Origin: Corynebacterium glaucum
Lineage (GTDB): Bacteria > Actinomycetota > Actinomycetes > Mycobacteriales > Mycobacteriaceae
NCBI RefSeq assembly: GCF_002287505.1
Contig: NZ_CP019688.1
Location: 1,290,674 to 1,354,673, forward strand
DNA: 64,000 bases
Direction of reading: 5' to 3'
Below are positions 26,228 to 35,776 of this stretch, in pieces; positions within the stretch are counted from its first letter, which is position 1, and the number at the start of each line of letters is the position of its first letter. The notes under the pieces were generated by a model, which did not search any database, was not told where the DNA came from, and saw nothing but the letters and a program-made list of their open reading frames with translations. Position numbers and translations under genes: made by a program.

Positions 26228-27463
26228 TTACGCGGCGACGCGCACGCCGAGCAGGCCATCAATTGCCGCGGCAAGCATGCCGTCATGGTCACCCGGGGCT
26301 TCGTCGAGAAGCTTCAGGGCAGCGGGAGTATCCAGATCGTTGGCGAGAGCCTCACGAAGCTTATCGACGACCCCTTGCACCCGCTCTGCCTCCACCTCCT
26401 GCGCAAGGTTCGTACGCCAGAGCGCGAGTCGGCGCTCCGCATCCTCGAGGATGTCTTGCGAGAAATCCCGGTCCTTGCGGTAGTGGCCGGCGAATACCGC
26501 GAGGCGGATCGCGGACGGATCGTGTCCGGCCTCGGTGAGCTTGTGCACGAAAACGAGATTGCCCAGTGACTTCGACATCTTGACGCCGTCGAGGGAGATC
26601 ATGCCCGCGTGCACGTAGTGGCCCGCCATGCGCGGGACATCGTAAGCGGCCTCGGCGTGGGCGGCAGAGAACTCGTGGTGCGGGAAGGCGAGGTCGGAGC
26701 CGCCGCCCTGGATGGAGAACTGCTTGCCAAGACGGTTCGTGGCGATTGCCGAGCACTCGATGTGCCAACCCGGCCGGCCCGCGCCGAACGGGGACTCCCA
26801 GGCGGGTTCGCTTTCGCGGTGGCCTCCCCACAGCAGCGCATCGAGCGGGTCGCGCTTGCCCGGGCGCTCCGGATCGCCGCCGCGCTCTGCGAAGTACTCC
26901 TCCATGGTGGCGCGGTCCAAGTTGGACTCGTAGCCGAACTGCAGCGTCGCGTCGATGGGTGCGTAGATGTCGGTGACGCCGGTTTCTGGGTCGGTGAGCT
27001 CGTACGCGGCGCCGGTATCGAGGAGGCGCTGCACCATTGCAATGACTTCGCCGATGGCCTCCATGGCGCCGATGTAGTCGCGGGGCGGGATGACGCTGAG
27101 CTCTTCCATGTCGCTGCGGAAGAGATCGGTCTGGCTGTCTCCGAGTTCGCGCCAGTCGACGCCGTCGCGCTCCGCGCGCTCGAAGAGCGGGTCGTCCACA
27201 TCGGTGACGTTTTGCACGTACCGCACCTTGTGCCCGTTCGCCAGGAGCTGGCGGTAGACAAGATCGAAGGTTAGGTACGTTGCCGCGTGGCCGAGGTGGG
27301 TCGAGTCGTATGGGGTGATCCCGCAGACGTACATGCCCACTTCGCCGTTCGCGTCTGGAGTGACATCGACGGGTTTGACTCGTTGATCAGCAGTGTCGTG
27401 GAGCTGCAACGGGACTGGGTCACCGGCGACGGCGGTAATGGACGGGGTCGGCCAAGCATGCAT
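26228..27463 (-). CDS. mshC: Mycothiol ligase MshC (Cys:GlcN-Ins ligase)
   Basis: The 411-residue protein is a cysteinyl-tRNA synthetase paralogue. It has [16 protein letters not shown] with the zinc cysteine and HIGH-like motif, WHIECSAIA with further zinc ligands, [11 protein letters not shown], and MSKSLGN as the KMSKS loop. MshC joins cysteine to glucosaminyl-inositol using ATP in mycothiol synthesis, a thiol restricted to actinobacteria. It lacks the tRNA-binding C-terminal domain of true CysRS, which fits its shorter length. ATG 27463 (MHAWP) was chosen over a longer reading starting at 27499. The CGTCGATAAGC word lies at 26359. Confidence 0.95.
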   Translation of the reverse strand: MHAWPTPSITAVAGDPVPLQLHDTADQRVKPVDVTPDANGEVGMYVCGITPYDSTHLGHAATYLTFDLVYRQLLANGHKVRYVQNVTDVDDPLFERAERDGVDWRELGDSQTDLFRSDMEELSVIPPRDYIGAMEAIGEVIAMVQRLLDTGAAYELTDPETGVTDIYAPIDATLQFGYESNLDRATMEEYFAERGGDPERPGKRDPLDALLWGGHRESEPAWESPFGAGRPGWHIECSAIATNRLGKQFSIQGGGSDLAFPHHEFSAAHAEAAYDVPRMAGHYVHAGMISLDGVKMSKSLGNLVFVHKLTEAGHDPSAIRLAVFAGHYRKDRDFSQDILEDAERRLALWRTNLAQEVEAERVQGVVDKLREALANDLDTPAALKLLDEAPGDHDGMLAAAIDGLLGVRVAA

Positions 27464-27515
27464 GCGCACCACACTACTCGCGACTGCGACATACCCCACA
27501 GGCGCGGCAAATCCC

Positions 27516-28355
27516 CTAATAAGGCTGCATGACTCCGGTTGCCAGAAGGATCATGACGATGATTCCCAGCGGAATGCGGTACGCGGCGAACCAGGCGAAC
27601 GAGTGGTGGGAAACGAACTTGAGCAACCACGCAATCGAGATGTAGCCGAGCACAAACCCGATGCCCGATCCGACCAGCAACTGCAACCCTGAGGCGGATT
27701 GGCCGGCCTGCGGGTCGAAGGCATCGGGAAGCGAGAACAGGCCCGACGCGAGCACCGCAGGGATGGCCAGCAGGAAGGAGAACCTGGTTGCCACTTCGCG
27801 ATCGAGGTTCAGGAACAAACCGCCGGAGATCGTGCCGCCGGAGCGCGACACGCCCGGGATCAGCGCAAGACACTGCCACAGGCCCATAAGGATTGCGTCC
27901 TTCATGGTCAGTTCCTCGAACCCGCGGGTCTTGCGCCCCTTGCGTTCCGCAAGGATGAAGACGAAGGAGAACAGGATCAGCACCGTGGCGGTGATCCAGA
28001 GGTTGCGGAAGTTTTCCCGGATGAGGTCTTTGAGCAGCACACCCGCGAGCCCCACCGGGATCGTGCCGACGATGACCATCCAGCCCATGCGGTAATCGAA
28101 TCCGCGCTTCGTCTTGTCCAGCACTCCGGCAAACCACGCCGTGAGGATGCGCCAGATGTCCTTGGCAAAGAAGACCAGCACCGCGAGTTCGGTGCCCAAC
28201 TGGATCACGGCCGTGAAGCTGGCGCCCGCGTCTTGGCCCCAGAACAGCTCGGACACAATGCGGAGGTGGCCGGAGGAGGACACGGGGAGGAACTCGGTTA
28301 AGCCCTGCACAATGGACAAAACGATGACTTGAAGCCACGTCATGGACTCGGTCAT
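27516..28355 (-). CDS. uppP: Undecaprenyl-diphosphatase UppP (BacA)
   Basis: The 279-residue integral membrane protein has the two re-entrant signature regions [14 protein letters not shown] (about residues 18-31) and [10 protein letters not shown] (about 170), plus about eight hydrophobic helices. It dephosphorylates undecaprenyl (or decaprenyl) diphosphate to recycle the lipid carrier of peptidoglycan and arabinogalactan. ATG 28355 was chosen because homology begins there; the frame stays open further upstream without recognisable content. mshC follows 52 bases downstream, the same neighbour as in other corynebacteria. Confidence 0.95.
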   Translation of the reverse strand: MTESMTWLQVIVLSIVQGLTEFLPVSSSGHLRIVSELFWGQDAGASFTAVIQLGTELAVLVFFAKDIWRILTAWFAGVLDKTKRGFDYRMGWMVIVGTIPVGLAGVLLKDLIRENFRNLWITATVLILFSFVFILAERKGRKTRGFEELTMKDAILMGLWQCLALIPGVSRSGGTISGGLFLNLDREVATRFSFLLAIPAVLASGLFSLPDAFDPQAGQSASGLQLLVGSGIGFVLGYISIAWLLKFVSHHSFAWFAAYRIPLGIIVMILLATGVMQPY

Positions 28356-28443
28356 AACTTGCGCGTCGGGTTGAATCACGGTGTGCAACCCTACTCCACC
28401 GCAGCTGAAGAACCGTGAAGGCTGGTTGCTAGTGTTGAGGGCT

Positions 28444-29490
28444 GTGAAGAAACTCCGCGCTTTCGAGGCCGCCGCGGCAGTCCTTGCCGTTGCACTTGGC
28501 ACAGCGGCGCTCACCGCGTGCAGTCGCCCGACCGAGCTTGCCGACGAGCTCGCGGTGAACATGGGCAATGCCTCCCCTATTGAGTCTCCATCCGCGACAG
28601 ACCCAGACGGCGAGGTCCACGAGTATGAGCCCGTGCTGGATCTTGACACTACCGATGGGCTGATCGCGGTGCGCACTGCGGACGCCATCACGGTCGGTGC
28701 TCTCGACGAAATCCTCGATGAGACCGCGGAGTCCTGGCCCCTTGAAGCTGAATGCGGCGATGTTTCCGCCAACGCTGGCGTGTTCGCTGTCGGCTGCGGC
28801 ACGACGGTGCGCACGTTCACAGCGTCAGGCGCCGATGAACTTCCGGTTGAGCACCCGGCCACGTCCGCTACGGTGACCTCGAGCGGCGAGATTCTCGCAG
28901 GCAGCAGCGAAGAACGTGACGTCTGGGTGTACCGCGACGGCGAGTTGGTCAAGACGATCCCCGTGGCCCGCGAAACCGACTCCATTCAGGCGGTGCCCGT
29001 CGACGGCCAACCGGACACAGTGGTGCGCACCAACAGCTTCGACACCACGATCCAGGACCTCGATTGGAACGGCGGCCGTCAAGGCGGCACGCTGCGCGTC
29101 GGCCTCGGCGTTGGCAAGACGGCCGGAGGCGAGCAGGGACTGGTCCTCGCTGCGGACACCACCGGAAACCAGCTGTTGGTCTACACCTCCGACGACATCA
29201 TCCGCCTCCACCAGATGGCACCCGTGCCCGAAAGCCCGTGGGACGTCTCGTGGGATCCGGCCAATCGCCTCGTGTGGGTCGCATCCACCTCCCAGAACCT
29301 GGTCACCGGGTACGACATCTCGCGCGGCGTGCCACTCCAGCGGGCCCAGTTGCGCACCGTCGCCAATGCGCAGAGCATCATTTCGCTTGACGACGGCACG
29401 CTGGTCCTCGCCTCCGCTACCGGCGACGGCATCCAAATCATCACCCCAGCGCAAAAAGACCTGCGGGATCTCCCCACCTCCGATCGTTAA
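28444..29490 (+). CDS. Secreted lipoprotein with beta-propeller-like repeats
   Basis: The 348-residue product starts at GTG 28444 with VKKLRAF, a hydrophobic stretch and the lipobox LTAC followed by SRP, so Cys is the lipidated residue. The mature part contains repeated short strands of the type [19 protein letters not shown] and [18 protein letters not shown], suggesting a beta-propeller or YVTN-like fold exposed on the outer face of the membrane. pyrD follows 23 bases downstream. The protein has no obvious catalytic residues, and the function is unknown. Confidence 0.82.
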   Translation: MKKLRAFEAAAAVLAVALGTAALTACSRPTELADELAVNMGNASPIESPSATDPDGEVHEYEPVLDLDTTDGLIAVRTADAITVGALDEILDETAESWPLEAECGDVSANAGVFAVGCGTTVRTFTASGADELPVEHPATSATVTSSGEILAGSSEERDVWVYRDGELVKTIPVARETDSIQAVPVDGQPDTVVRTNSFDTTIQDLDWNGGRQGGTLRVGLGVGKTAGGEQGLVLAADTTGNQLLVYTSDDIIRLHQMAPVPESPWDVSWDPANRLVWVASTSQNLVTGYDISRGVPLQRAQLRTVANAQSIISLDDGTLVLASATGDGIQIITPAQKDLRDLPTSDR

Positions 29491-29513
29491 ACACAACGCA
29501 AAGGAACACACTG

Positions 29514-30599
29514 ATGAAGCTCTACGACGCCGCACTCAAAGCCATGTTCCTTCTTCCGCCGGAGCGCATCCACGGTGTCATGAGCACCGCGCTGCACTTG
29601 CTGCACTTAGCGCGACCGGTAAACCGCGCCATGGAGCGCGTGGTGCGGGTCCACGATCCGGCACTGGAGCAGGAACTCTTTGGCGTGCGCTTCCCGGCAC
29701 CCTTGGGTTTGGCTGCTGGTTTCGATAAGAACGCCACCGCCGTGGACGCATGGGGCGCCATCGGATTTGGTTACGCCGAGCTAGGCACCGTCACGCCGAA
29801 GCCGCAGCCGGGCAACCCTGCGCCGCGCCTGTTCCGCCTGCCCAAGGACAAGGCGATCTTGAACCGCATGGGATTCAACAACGAGGGCGCACTCGATGCG
29901 GCGCAGCGTCTCAAAGCCAAGCGCTCGGATGACGTCATTGGCATCAACATCGGCAAGAACAAGACTCAACAGGACGCAGTGGCCGACTACCGCGCCGGCG
30001 CGACGGTGCTGGGTCCGCTCGCTGATTACTTGGTCGTGAACGTATCCTCACCGAACACACCGGGACTTCGCGACCTCCAAGCGGTCGAGGAATTGCGTCC
30101 GATTCTGCAGGTGGTCGTTGAGGCCACGGACACCCCAGTGCTGGTCAAAATCGCACCGGATCTTTCCGACGAGGACGTCGATGCGGTGTCAGACCTCGCC
30201 CTGGATCTCGGCCTTGCCGGCATCGTCGCAACCAACACCACCATTTCCCGCGACGGCCTTTCGACACCCTCCGATGAGGTCGAGGCGATGGGGGCCGGCG
30301 GCATTTCCGGCGCGCCGCTCGCGGACCGCGCGCTTGAGGTGCTGGCCCGCCTGCACAACCGCGTGGGCGATCAGCTGGTGCTCATCAGCGTCGGCGGCAT
30401 CATGACGCCCGAGCAGGCGTGGGAGCGAATCACCGCGGGGGCAAGTCTGCTACAGGGCTACACGCCGTTCATCTACGGCGGTCCGGGGTGGATCCGAGGC
30501 GTGCACCAGGGCGTCGTTAAGCAACTGAAGCTCCATGGCCTCAGCCATATCTCTGAGGCTGTAGGCAGCGGCCTTACATGGACAGACGGCGCAGAATAA
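29514..30599 (+). CDS. pyrD: Dihydroorotate dehydrogenase (quinone), class 2
   Basis: The 361-residue flavoenzyme has an N-terminal amphipathic extension (residues 1-40) used by class 2 enzymes for membrane association. Next come [20 protein letters not shown], the [10 protein letters not shown] substrate loop and [14 protein letters not shown] with the class 2 catalytic serine. It oxidises dihydroorotate to orotate with quinone as acceptor in pyrimidine synthesis. An AAAGGAA site precedes ATG 29514. The last 26 bases overlap the converging gene for a small membrane protein. Confidence 0.97.
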   Translation: MKLYDAALKAMFLLPPERIHGVMSTALHLLHLARPVNRAMERVVRVHDPALEQELFGVRFPAPLGLAAGFDKNATAVDAWGAIGFGYAELGTVTPKPQPGNPAPRLFRLPKDKAILNRMGFNNEGALDAAQRLKAKRSDDVIGINIGKNKTQQDAVADYRAGATVLGPLADYLVVNVSSPNTPGLRDLQAVEELRPILQVVVEATDTPVLVKIAPDLSDEDVDAVSDLALDLGLAGIVATNTTISRDGLSTPSDEVEAMGAGGISGAPLADRALEVLARLHNRVGDQLVLISVGGIMTPEQAWERITAGASLLQGYTPFIYGGPGWIRGVHQGVVKQLKLHGLSHISEAVGSGLTWTDGAE

Positions 30600-30921
30600 G
30601 GGCGCAGAGCAGCGCGCCGACGCCCCACATCGCGAGCCAGAACGTTGGGGTGAGGGCGAGCACGGTGTTCGGCACGATGATGCCGATGCCGATCAGGAGC
30701 ACCGCAATCGCGAGCGCGATGACCTGCTTGCGGGAGCCCGCCTGGGTTTTGTCCGTGGTGGCGAATGCACCGAAGATGATCGCGGCGATCACCGTGAGCA
30801 GAAACTGCGGCGTGAGCGCGTAGACCTGCTCACCGCGCATGAAGGCGAGGAAGGCAAAAATAAACAGCACGACGGCGAGAGCTAGGAAAGCGCCGCCGGC
30901 GCGCAGTTGAATGGGGACCAT
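30574..30921 (-). CDS. Small four-helix membrane protein, unknown function
   Basis: The 115-residue protein has four hydrophobic segments (about residues 9-28, 36-53, 62-82 and 88-107) joined by short loops and ends with a basic ILRRLSM tail. There is no conserved catalytic motif that I recognise. ATG 30921 was chosen over a longer reading (30963) that would run into the YbhB gene. It is only 23 bases downstream of the YbhB-like gene and overlaps the end of pyrD by 26 bases on the other strand. Confidence 0.7.
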   Translation of the reverse strand: MVPIQLRAGGAFLALAVVLFIFAFLAFMRGEQVYALTPQFLLTVIAAIIFGAFATTDKTQAGSRKQVIALAIAVLLIGIGIIVPNTVLALTPTFWLAMWGVGALLCALILRRLSM

Positions 30922-30944
30922 GGGCCGGATGTTACCGGGCCGGT

Positions 30945-31475
30945 CTACTTGTTCTCGTACCAACCCCAGAGGATGGCGCGGCCGAGCGTGTGAAAGTAGA
31001 GGTTGAAGCCAAGCTGGGTCGGGTTCGCGATCTCCGCCGGATCGAACTCCGTATCTACAGCGTGGACGGCGAAGAGGTAGCGGTGAGGTCCGTGACCCTC
31101 CGGCGGGTTAGCGCCGTAGTAGCCCTTGATGCCGGAGTCGCCGGTCAACACCGTCGCACCCACGCCAAGCCCGTCTTCCGAGCCTGCACCGGCCGGAAGC
31201 TCGGTGACATCGGCAGGAATGTTGAAAGCGGACCAGTGCCAGAACCCCGAGGCGGTCGGCGCGTCCGGGTCGAAGCAGGTCACAGCAATGGACTTCGTGC
31301 CCTCAGGCAGGCCCGACCATGCGAGCTGCGGGCTCACCGCGTCATCGCCAGCGTGCTTGTCGGGCAGCTCTTCGCCGTCATGGAAGTCGGTGGAGGTGAG
31401 CTCGAAGCCGGGCACGTCCTTGAGCGGGGCGTACGGATCGGGGCCGGGGAAACGATCAGAAATGTAGGAAGCCAT
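30945..31475 (-). CDS. YbhB/YbcL (Raf kinase inhibitor-like, PEBP) family protein
   Basis: The 176-residue protein shows the PEBP ligand-site motifs DPDAPTASGFWHW and GYYGANPPEGHGPHRY and ends in the family's LYFHTLGRAILWGWYE. Bacterial members are small, soluble, probably ligand-binding proteins without a settled role; some affect phosphorylation or antibiotic resistance. ATG 31475 begins MASYISDRFPGPDPY. Its promoter must lie in 31476-31620, upstream of the divergent tRNA promoter. Confidence 0.9.
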   Translation of the reverse strand: MASYISDRFPGPDPYAPLKDVPGFELTSTDFHDGEELPDKHAGDDAVSPQLAWSGLPEGTKSIAVTCFDPDAPTASGFWHWSAFNIPADVTELPAGAGSEDGLGVGATVLTGDSGIKGYYGANPPEGHGPHRYLFAVHAVDTEFDPAEIANPTQLGFNLYFHTLGRAILWGWYENK

Positions 31476-31622
31476 GGCTCCATTCGTACCGATTTCTAGT
31501 GATCGCTGCCATAGCATGCCGCAAAGAGTTGCGCATCTCTCTTCAATGCGACGCGTCGGGGCGGAAACAACAGCCCGCAAAGCCAGCAGATTCTGACCCG
31601 ATACCGGCGGTGCGCTGGCGAT

Positions 31623-31651
31623 TTGGCGATGTCGGAGCCCCGCCCTATAGT
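31623..31651 (+). promoter_or_regulatory. Sigma-70-type promoter for tRNA-Leu
   Basis: TTGGCG (31623-31628) and TATAGT (31646-31651) are separated by exactly 17 bases and end about 40 bases before the mature tRNA. This is the clearest housekeeping promoter in the window. Confidence 0.75.
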
Positions 31652-31691
31652 TATCGAAGTGCCCAGCCGAGAGGCTGAACAAACACCCTAT

Positions 31692-31777
31692 GCCCGGGTG
31701 GCGGAATGGCAGACGCGCTAGCTTGAGGTGCTAGTGTCCTATTAACGGACGTGGGGGTTCAAGTCCCCCCTCGGGCA
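31692..31777 (+). tRNA. tRNA-Leu(GAG)
   Basis: The 86-base class II tRNA has acceptor stem GCCCGGG paired with CTCGGGC. The anticodon arm CTAGC-TTGAGGT-GCTAG carries anticodon GAG at 31725-31727, decoding CUC/CUU. The long variable arm (GTCC...GGAC) is expected for leucine tRNA, and the T-arm reads GGGGGTTCAAGTCCCCC. The discriminator is A; CCA is not encoded and must be added enzymatically. Confidence 0.97.
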
Positions 31778-31784
31778 CAAAAAT

Positions 31785-31829
31785 ACCGGCCCTGTGAACA
31801 GCAAACACACTGTCCAGAGCCGGTTTTCT
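31785..31829 (+). terminator. Rho-independent terminator after tRNA-Leu
   Basis: ACCGGCCCTG (31785-31794) pairs with CAGAGCCGGT (31815-31824) with one mismatch, followed by TTTTCTT. It ends the tRNA transcript and lies before the next gene's ribosome-binding site, which argues against starting that gene inside the hairpin. Confidence 0.75.
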
Positions 31830-31853
31830 TATTCAATAGCGACGGGAGGGATC

Positions 31854-32525
31854 GTGCCGACACTCTCCCCGCGACGCATCTTTCTCCTCGCCCTCGCCGC
31901 CGCTCTATTCATCGTTGCTTGGGCGCTTCTCGACGTCCCGCCGCTCGCCGTCCTGCGCCAATGGGCGGATGAGACCGGCCCCTGGTTTCCAGTGTTGTTT
32001 TGGCTGCTCTACGTTGCTGTCACCCAGTTCCCCATCCCGCGAACCATCATGACGGTGTCCTCCGGCATCCTGCTCGGCAGCGCGCTGGGCATTACCGTCG
32101 CGGTGACCGCCACAATGGTCTCCGCCGTTGTCTCGCTGCTCATAGTGCGCTTCCTCTTGCGGGATTGGGTCGCGCCGCGGCTTACGCACCCCTCGATCGA
32201 GACCATCAACCAGCGCCTTGAGGCTCGCGGTTGGCTCGCCGTCGCCAGCCTGCGCATGATTGCGTTCGTCCCCTTCTCCATCCTTAACTACACCGCGGCA
32301 CTCACCCGTGTACCGGTCCTGCCGTTCGCGGTAGGGACGTTCGTGGGCTCACTGCCAGGCACTATCGTCACCGTTCTCTTCGGAGATACCCTCACCGGGG
32401 AGGCGTCGCCAGTGGTCGTCGTCGCCACAATCGTCCTGTGTGTCGTGGGTTTCGCCGGTTTGCTTGCCGACGCCCTCTTGCCCGCATCGGTTACCTCCAG
32501 TAAAGCCTCAGAGGTAGACGCGTAG
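31854..32525 (+). CDS. TVP38/TMEM64 (VTT/DedA-like) family membrane protein
   Basis: The 223-residue membrane protein has five to six hydrophobic segments. Its VTT-domain core contains QFPIPRTIMTVSSGILLGSALG, whose central residues are typical, and LRMIAFVPFSILNYTAALT. The family is related to DedA flippases and is implicated in lipid scrambling or transport in the inner membrane. GTG 31854 was chosen because GGGAGGG lies directly before it; an upstream ATG at 31794 lies inside the terminator hairpin of the tRNA. Its specific role here is unknown. Confidence 0.85.
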   Translation: MPTLSPRRIFLLALAAALFIVAWALLDVPPLAVLRQWADETGPWFPVLFWLLYVAVTQFPIPRTIMTVSSGILLGSALGITVAVTATMVSAVVSLLIVRFLLRDWVAPRLTHPSIETINQRLEARGWLAVASLRMIAFVPFSILNYTAALTRVPVLPFAVGTFVGSLPGTIVTVLFGDTLTGEASPVVVVATIVLCVVGFAGLLADALLPASVTSSKASEVDA

Positions 32526-32536
32526 ACTTAGCCACC

Positions 32537-33124
32537 ATGATTGGCGTCCATGCACGGTACCGGGGCCGCGATAAGCGGCGCGCTGACGTGGTTGCGCGAT
32601 CCGCCGAGGCGCTGGCGACGCTGCCTGGCGTTTCCCCGTTCGAGATGGTGAGCGTCGAAGACATCCGCACCGACGTGGATTCGTCGGAAGCAGCGCTCAA
32701 CCTCGTGATGGCCCTGCTGTCCGACGGCAACTGGGCGATCGGGTTGGGCATCACGCAGAACGGACGCGGGGTCTATGCGGCCTCAGATGCCGTCGGCACG
32801 CGCCCTGCTCAGGTGAAAGTCGGCGTGGATACCCGGCGCCCCGGCACCGCTGCCGAGGACATCGCGGCGGTGTTCGCCCTTCTTGGCCATGTGCTGCATA
32901 AGCGGACCCTTGAGGGCCGCGAAGCGACATCGCTTGTGCGCAGCGGCATGAACCAAAATGAAGCGGCCCGCGAGCTGGGCATCTCCAAGCAGGCGATGAG
33001 CCAGCGTCTGCAGGCCGCTGGGTGGCAGGCGGAGCAGTCCGGGTGGAAGCTCGCCCTGCACTTAATTACTCGGGCCGAGGCTGATCAACCCACTGGCCCG
33101 GCTGGCCCTGCTGCGGAGGCATAG
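32537..33124 (+). CDS. Helix-turn-helix domain protein of unknown function
   Basis: The 195-residue protein has an N-terminal alpha/beta part (MIGVHARYRGRDKRRADVVA, then a VSVEDIRTDVDSSEAALN region). A C-terminal helix-turn-helix lies at about residues 138-160, reading MNQNEAARELGISKQAMSQRL. It resembles SatD-like or regulator-type proteins, but I cannot name it. It starts 11 bases after the VTT gene and is likely co-transcribed. The last 59 bases overlap the 3' end of the SPFH gene on the other strand; both frames are well supported up to that point. Confidence 0.7.
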   Translation: MIGVHARYRGRDKRRADVVARSAEALATLPGVSPFEMVSVEDIRTDVDSSEAALNLVMALLSDGNWAIGLGITQNGRGVYAASDAVGTRPAQVKVGVDTRRPGTAAEDIAAVFALLGHVLHKRTLEGREATSLVRSGMNQNEAARELGISKQAMSQRLQAAGWQAEQSGWKLALHLITRAEADQPTGPAGPAAEA

Positions 33125-34427
33125 GCGGGCGCTGGAACTGGCCGTAATCTTCCGGCCGCAGCTCTGAAGGCTGCACCGATTCGCGCTGCGCCTCCTGGCG
33201 AGGTTGCGCCTCCACCGTCGGGCTCGCCGGCTCGCCAGCACGAACTCGCGACGCGATGCCGCTGCTCGATTCGATTTCCCGCTGAGACGACTCGCGTGAT
33301 TCCGCCGGGGCAGGATTCTGCGTCGGGTCCGGTTCGTCGACGTGCTTGTTGGCCACAGCGCGGGCCTCGGCGAGCGCCTTGGCAAGCTCCGGGTCGGTGG
33401 AGGTGTCGAACCACTTGTCCGTGTCGTCCTGGCCGGCCATCTCGCGGGTCGCGTCGTCGACGCGCTCCGCCTCGTAGCGGAACACGCCGTCGTCGTCCTT
33501 GTCCGCAAACGCGCGGGCAAATTGCTCCAGCGAGTTGCCGAACTGCGACGGGATCATCCACATCGTCGCCGCCTCGTTGTTGGCAATCTTCGGCAGCTTG
33601 TCCAGGTACTGGTACGCAAGAAGTTCAGGCGTGACACCCGCCGACTTGATCGCGGCGTTCACCTTTTGGATCGCGCGCGCCTCACCCTGTGCCTCGAGGA
33701 ACTTCGCCGCACGCTCACCTTCGGCGCGCAGGATCACAGCCTGACGCTCCGCCTCCGCGTTCAAAATGGCCGCGTGCTTTTCACCCTCGGCGGAAAGGAT
33801 GCGCGCCTGCTTCTCGCCCTCGGCCGTCTTAATGTCGGACTCGCGCTTACCCTCGGCGGTAAGAATCATCGCGCGCTTCTCGCGATCCGCCTTCATCTGC
33901 ATCTCCATCGACTGCTGGATCGACGGCGGCGGATCAATCGCCTTCAGCTCGACTCGGCTGATGCGCAGACCCCACTTCGCGGTCGCGGCATCGAGCTCGC
34001 CGCGCAGACGACGGTTGATGGTCTCGCGCGAAGTCAGGGTCTCCTCAAGCGTCATGCCGCCGACCACATCGCGAAGCGTCGCCACCGAGATCTGCTCAAC
34101 ACCGACGAGGTAGTTGTCCACGCCGTAAATGGCCTTCGCAGGGTCGTTGATCTGGAAGGTGACCACCGTGTCAATTGCAACGGTCAGGTTGTCCTGGGTA
34201 ATCACCGCCTGCGGCGGGAAGGACACGACGCGTTCACGGGTGTCAACGCGGGCACGAATGCGGTCCACGTACGGCACCAGCAGGGTGAGACCACCGGACA
34301 CGGTGCGGGTGTAGCGGCCGAGGCGCTCGATGACGGCAGCCTCGCCCTGCGGGATCAGTTTCACGGATGCGAACAGCAGCGACGCCACCAAAACGATGAT
34401 GACGATAAAAGCGATAAGCGCGCCCAT
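33066..34427 (-). CDS. SPFH/band-7 membrane scaffold protein, QmcA-like
   Basis: The 453-residue protein has one N-terminal membrane helix (about residues 3-22) and an SPFH domain (LIPQGEAAVIERLGRY through LEETLTSRETINRRLRGELD). A long Ala/Glu coiled coil with repeated AEGEKQARIL-type heptads follows (about residues 185-265), then a Pro/Gln-rich tail. Such proteins form ring-like assemblies that organise membrane domains and proteases. An nfeD-like gene lies 7 bases upstream, the standard partner arrangement. The tail region overlaps the converging HTH gene by 59 bases. Confidence 0.93.
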   Translation of the reverse strand: MGALIAFIVIIVLVASLLFASVKLIPQGEAAVIERLGRYTRTVSGGLTLLVPYVDRIRARVDTRERVVSFPPQAVITQDNLTVAIDTVVTFQINDPAKAIYGVDNYLVGVEQISVATLRDVVGGMTLEETLTSRETINRRLRGELDAATAKWGLRISRVELKAIDPPPSIQQSMEMQMKADREKRAMILTAEGKRESDIKTAEGEKQARILSAEGEKHAAILNAEAERQAVILRAEGERAAKFLEAQGEARAIQKVNAAIKSAGVTPELLAYQYLDKLPKIANNEAATMWMIPSQFGNSLEQFARAFADKDDDGVFRYEAERVDDATREMAGQDDTDKWFDTSTDPELAKALAEARAVANKHVDEPDPTQNPAPAESRESSQREIESSSGIASRVRAGEPASPTVEAQPRQEAQRESVQPSELRPEDYGQFQRPPMPPQQGQPGQWVDQPRPE

Positions 34428-34434
34428 TAACGCA

Positions 34435-34860
34435 CTACTCCTTCCAGACGACCGCTACGGGGCCGTCGATTGCGGAAACGGTCACGAGCTGGCCGGCAGG
34501 AATCGTTTCCGCCGGATCCAGAGCGCGGGCAGACCAGATGGAACCATCGAAACGCACTTGCCCCGTAGTCGGGGTGATCGCCTCGACGACTTCCGCACGC
34601 GAGCCCACCAGGGCGCGCGGGGATTCGTCGTAAAGCATTGGTGTGTCGAGGCGCTTGCGCAGGTATGGGCGCAAAAAGAACCAGAACCCCGCGGAGGAGA
34701 CGGCGAACATGGCCACCTCCGCCCAAAGCGGGACACCGAGCAGCGAAATGCCGGCGGTTGCTAACGCTCCAGCTGCGAGCATTAGCAGCGTCATCTCCCC
34801 GACCAGCAGCTCAAGCCCTGCGAGGATGCCGGCTGCAATGAACCAGATCAAAGCACCCAT
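34435..34860 (-). CDS. NfeD-like membrane protein, partner of the SPFH protein
   Basis: The 141-residue protein has two or three N-terminal membrane helices (MGALIWFIAAGILAGLELLV, then a second pair at about 30-65). A C-terminal OB-fold NfeD domain follows, with ALVGSRAEVVEAI and GQVRFDGSIWSARAL. NfeD proteins work with SPFH proteins such as QmcA. ATG 34860 was chosen; the upstream extension to 34881 adds a non-homologous leader. The stop is 7 bases before the SPFH start, indicating one operon. Confidence 0.9.
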   Translation of the reverse strand: MGALIWFIAAGILAGLELLVGEMTLLMLAAGALATAGISLLGVPLWAEVAMFAVSSAGFWFFLRPYLRKRLDTPMLYDESPRALVGSRAEVVEAITPTTGQVRFDGSIWSARALDPAETIPAGQLVTVSAIDGPVAVVWKE

Positions 34861-34887
34861 GGATTCGAGACTACACGGCACGCCCTG

Positions 34888-35742
34888 CTACACGTCAGCC
34901 TTAGAAAGCTCCGGATTGGTCACGAAATCCACCAGACGCTCCACCGCTCCGATCAGCGTGTGGTCCATGTCGCGGAATGTCGAAACCGAATCGTAGACGC
35001 GATGCCAGCCTTCCTTCGGGTCCGACCACCCGAGCCGCTGGCACACGCCCGTCTTCCAATCCTCGCCGCGCGGCACGTCCGGCCACGCACGAATCCCCAC
35101 GCTGGCTGGCTTCACCGCCGCCCAGATGTCGATGTACGGGTGGCCGGTGACCAGCACGTGTTCGCCGACGTTTTCAACAAGGCGGGATTCCTTCGTGCCC
35201 TCAATCAGGTGGTCTGCAAGCACACCGATCCGCCGACCTGGCCCCGGCTGAAACTCGGCGAGACGCTCCGGCAGGTTGTCCAGGCCCTCGAGGTATTCCA
35301 CCACCACGCCCTCGACGCGCAGGTCGTGGCCCCACACCTTCTCTACAATCGCTGCGTCATGGATGCCCTCCACCCAGATGCGGCTCGGCATGGCCACCTT
35401 CGCTTTGACTCCCTGCACCTTGCGCGAGCCGGAGTTCGAATGCGTGGGTGCGCTTTGTTGCCGCGCCACGTAGCGCCTCAACGTCACTCGCTGCCCTTCG
35501 AGCAGAAACGCGCCGGGAAGCAGCTTGAACAGGCGCTGCGTGCCACGGCGGTCTTCCAGACGCACGAAATCGCCGTCGTAGGTGCGCTCGGCTCCTACAA
35601 CAGCGCCAACGAAGTCGTCGCCAACCACCTCGACCACCATCCCCGGCTCGGCCGGTACCTGGGGATACGTCGGTTTCCGCGTCCGTGCATGGCCTTTGAG
35701 GATGTCGTCCCCGTAACGGTCATCGTGCCTCGAAGTGCTCAT
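34888..35742 (-). CDS. DUF3097 family protein
   Basis: The 284-residue soluble protein matches the actinobacterial DUF3097 group as I recall it. A variable N-terminus leads into MVVEVVGDDFVGAVVGAE, then KVAMPSRIWVEGIHDAAIVEKVWG, EYLEGLDNLP and VLVTGHPYIDIWAAVKP. The IWVEGIHDAAIVEKVW region with its acidic residues and the later GEHVLVTGHPYIDIW resemble a TOPRIM-like core, which would make it a nucleic-acid enzyme; this is inference. It is widely conserved in actinobacteria and of unknown role. It diverges from the gene at 35777. Confidence 0.75.
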   Translation of the reverse strand: MSTSRHDDRYGDDILKGHARTRKPTYPQVPAEPGMVVEVVGDDFVGAVVGAERTYDGDFVRLEDRRGTQRLFKLLPGAFLLEGQRVTLRRYVARQQSAPTHSNSGSRKVQGVKAKVAMPSRIWVEGIHDAAIVEKVWGHDLRVEGVVVEYLEGLDNLPERLAEFQPGPGRRIGVLADHLIEGTKESRLVENVGEHVLVTGHPYIDIWAAVKPASVGIRAWPDVPRGEDWKTGVCQRLGWSDPKEGWHRVYDSVSTFRDMDHTLIGAVERLVDFVTNPELSKADV

Positions 35743-35776
35743 AGTGGCAGGGATTGTATCCGTTAAAATCGCTGCC

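Noticed and set aside
31794..31853. Upstream ATG start for the VTT gene
   Set aside because: It lies within the tRNA terminator hairpin; the GTG at 31854 has a strong GGGAGGG site.
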